This document shows, piece after piece, positions 59,401 through 64,000 of a DNA stretch of 64,000 bases (position 1 is the stretch's first letter; every line of letters starts with the position of its first letter). A model generated the notes under the pieces. The model was not told the DNA's origin and ran no database searches. It was given only the letters and a program-made list of their open reading frames with translations. The stretch covers positions 5,014,501 to 5,078,500 of the forward strand of contig JAJTWR010000266.1 of NCBI GenBank assembly GCA_021613335.1. Direction: 5' to 3'. Source of the DNA: Whitmania pigra (taxonomy: Eukaryota > Annelida > Clitellata > Hirudinida > Haemopidae). The translations under genes were made by a program, and so were the position numbers.

Positions 59401-60753
59401 CATTTAAACGAATAAGTAAAACTAAAATATATTTTAAAAAAATCTTTAGATATAACAATGTGATTAAAAGAAATTTATATGCTCATTACAATGATGAAAG
59501 ATCCTAAGTTTAACTTTTTTATAGAGGACAGGGGCTGATCACATTCAAGAGCATTAACGTTTGCAATTCACGAGGAAAAGATGTCGTAAAAGCTATCTGC
59601 TAAACTCGAACCATTGAACCACCGTCATGAAAGAGCTTCAAAGCATCAAGAATGAAAAATTACACGATGAAGAGATAAAGCGAGGCCTAAAATGAATCAT
59701 TACTTTCACTTATTTTGATTGGGCGAAGAGAATTGGCGGTCACCGATGGTCAAGATTTATAAATGCACATAAAAAAGGGTGTTCCCTCGATCTCTCTCCC
59801 TTTCGACCCTCGAAAAGATAAAGGCTCAGCGCATAAACATCATCGGATGAGACCCTTACTCATGCCATCGTGGGCGTTGCGTCAAATCTAAAACGGCGAC
59901 TTGGATGCTTACGGCACTCAAGATGGCGACAAAATTCTTCTAGACAACAAGAATTTGAAAGTACACAATGGTCAGCTTCCTTTTTGAGAAAAAAGAGAAG
60001 AGGGACAAAACGAGAGAATATCGTGTGAAGTGTTTGGAGATTGAAAAAAGTTGATTTCCATTTTTAAAAGTTTCAATTTATAGCCACGTTAAAATGAGGG
60101 TGCCGCGTGCACAGTAATGAGGCCATTTGATTCAATCATCTTTCTCGCTTAACCCCAGATGAGCTGGGCTACTTCTTTCATCTCAATTTTCCTCCTGATT
60201 TAGAAAAGCAGACGACATTTTATCACCCAAAGACTGTTTTATTGGGTACGGTCGGTTTGACAATTACCGTTATCTGATGGCGTGAGGCTTCTGATGGTGT
60301 TTTAATCTGTCACTATCGACAGATGACGGATGATTTATTCAAACCCTATCCGTTTCATCGCCAGCCATGAAATACAATTACAACGTAATTCGTAAAACTC
60401 GGAAACTGCCACGATTCCATTTTCAGTTGAGAATTTCCAGAAAAATAAAATCTCTCCAATTTACTGACTTCCCAATGGCTCTCGTCGGCCATCACGGCGT
60501 GCGTTCCAACACCCATGCACGTGGCCTCATTGTTTTTAGGGGATGCAACCGTTTCGCTTCCATTCTCGACTAATGCAAGGAGAGATCGGAAATAGAAAAG
60601 GGACATTCCATGTCGTGGAGATGTGCATGCCTATCGCTGCCATGGAGAAATATTTCCTGACAACTTTTATTCTCCAAGGACTTTTCAATTGGCCGGCCAT
60701 ATTTTTAACCACCCTGACGGCTTCGATGTGGAGTTTTAATTTGACTGTCACAG
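56484..60753. other. AT-rich intergenic DNA, no gene recognised
   Basis: No coding family or RNA gene seen apart from the hAT fragment at 57505-57790. The left end should hold the LRRC23 promoter. Upstream exons (signal peptide) of the Kazal-repeat gene may lie in the right part but cannot be picked out. Confidence 0.55.
57505..57790 (+). mobile_element. Fragment of a hAT transposase C-terminus
   Basis: The frame contains HLASAERSFSRQKLSKI, the dimerisation-end signature of hAT transposases (usually ..SAERSFSKLKLIK..), followed by a stop and a degraded continuation. The rest of the element is unrecognisable. Confidence 0.7.
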
Positions 60754-62999
<2,246 letters not shown>

Positions 63000-64000
63000 G
63001 TTGGATTATGGACGGGAAATCATGTCTCGCTCCAAAAAAAGTTTGATTATATCGTATCATTATCTAAGTTCTACTTATAAATAACACATGATGCCATACC
63101 GTATGCGCACGTAATCTAACCATAAAATAATTAAAAGCACAATCTGAAAGATGAGTTAGGTAGGATAGCCTGGGGATCTCGTGATTGCATCTGAAACGTG
63201 ACGAGCTCATAACCAGCTCGTTCTTCTACGACTCCTGATCCTTGATAATTGAGACACGCAATGTGCAGGGAACCACTTAATCACGTGGCTGGTAACAGCA
63301 GACACTTTCTCAGCGGAAACCTATCAATCTTCTATTATTAGAATATTCCCACAAGGTTCCTCTCTCAAACGGCCATGGATTAACGCCCGCCATGTTGGCT
63401 GCGTCAAAGCGGCTCTAAGAGCTGTTCGCCTCGTAATTTATACCAAACATATTTTACCTCTCTTCATCCTCTCGTGTCAGAGTTGCACTGTTTTCAGGCA
63501 GGAAGTCTCCTTTCCAGCGCTCGAACTGATGCCTCTTCCGTCTGACGTATAACTCCAGGAATGGCGTTTTTATCATTTCCGAGGGAAAGTTTTCCTCCTG
63601 AAAAATATTCCTGGCAAAACATTGTGAAAGTTCTGCTCGCCGCGCCACGGGACACCGTAGATCCTTCAACCGCTTCTTTCCGTTTTTCCGCAGATAACGC
63701 GCCCTGCAAACAATTAGGCTTCCGGTCCGGTTTGAAGAGGCGAAGATTTAATACTTCTCATTGTCTTGAAGAAGTTAAATCGATCGACTACAGAGACTTG
63801 CATTATTCGCTCCATCCATCTCTCTCACGGTGGCTGCTGTCAGAGAAGATTAGGAGAAAATTGATTGCAAGATCCACGATGGAACTGCACGGTTCCATGC
63901 CAGACTGGGAGTTGAACTCCTTAGCTTTCACAGTTTTTACGGAAAAAAAAGTCTCTAATCTTGATTTTTAAGATGATGTTAAATGTGAAGTTGTAAGGAA
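63000..64000. other. Probable intron of the Kazal-repeat gene
   Basis: No further cysteine-rich module is visible before the window ends. The 136-codon frame at 63561-63971 has no family resemblance and I treat it as chance. Confidence 0.45.

Noticed and set aside
63561..63971. 136-codon plus-strand frame near the right edge
   Set aside because: No family resemblance or splice partners fitting the Kazal gene, and overlapping frames are open on the other strand; likely intronic.

Overview
This is animal nuclear DNA. Every recognisable gene but one is broken by short GT-AG introns, which can be joined in phase to give metazoan proteins. There are polyadenylation signals, a metazoan-type SRP (7SL) RNA gene, hAT and LINE relics, and AT-rich intergenic DNA full of (ATT)n microsatellites. 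Gene content and compact introns fit a bilaterian invertebrate. An annelid or other spiralian is possible, but the phylum cannot be fixed from the sequence.

Layout. 1-8018: no gene recognised, only simple repeats. 8019-15354 (+): type I membrane protein with a SUEL lectin domain, a CUB-like domain, a CCP-like module, one membrane span and a polyQ tail. 15644-18470 (+): ZGLP1-like GATA factor. 19485-20594 (+): intronless ELMOD3. 20877-21174 (+): SRP RNA. 22211-27915 (-): LARP1, 20 coding exons, 1103 aa. 28440-29793 (+): SCNM1, head to head with LARP1. 29866-30946 (-): unrecognised coiled-coil protein, tail to tail with SCNM1. 32459-34618 (+): calumenin. 35185-43562 (+): EPS8-like protein ending at its SH3 domain, with a dead hAT transposon in one intron. 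43681-46499: transposon-rich gap with a hAT relic, a foldback element with a 10-bp target duplication, a hAT end and a tRNA-derived SINE. 46500-53072 (+): BRF1, 18 exons, 673 aa. 53607-54703 (+): THTPA. 54845-56483 (-): LRRC23. 56484-60753: no gene, one hAT fragment. 60754-62999 (+): three exons of a Kazal-repeat extracellular (agrin-like) protein that probably continues past the window.

The genes are a housekeeping and germline/cilia mix rather than one pathway. There is a loose RNA theme: SRP RNA (Pol III), BRF1 (Pol III initiation), LARP1 (TOP mRNA control) and SCNM1 (minor spliceosome). Nothing in the sequence shows that this grouping is functional. All exon models come from reading splice signals, phase and family similarity by eye. 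No alignment or expression data were available.
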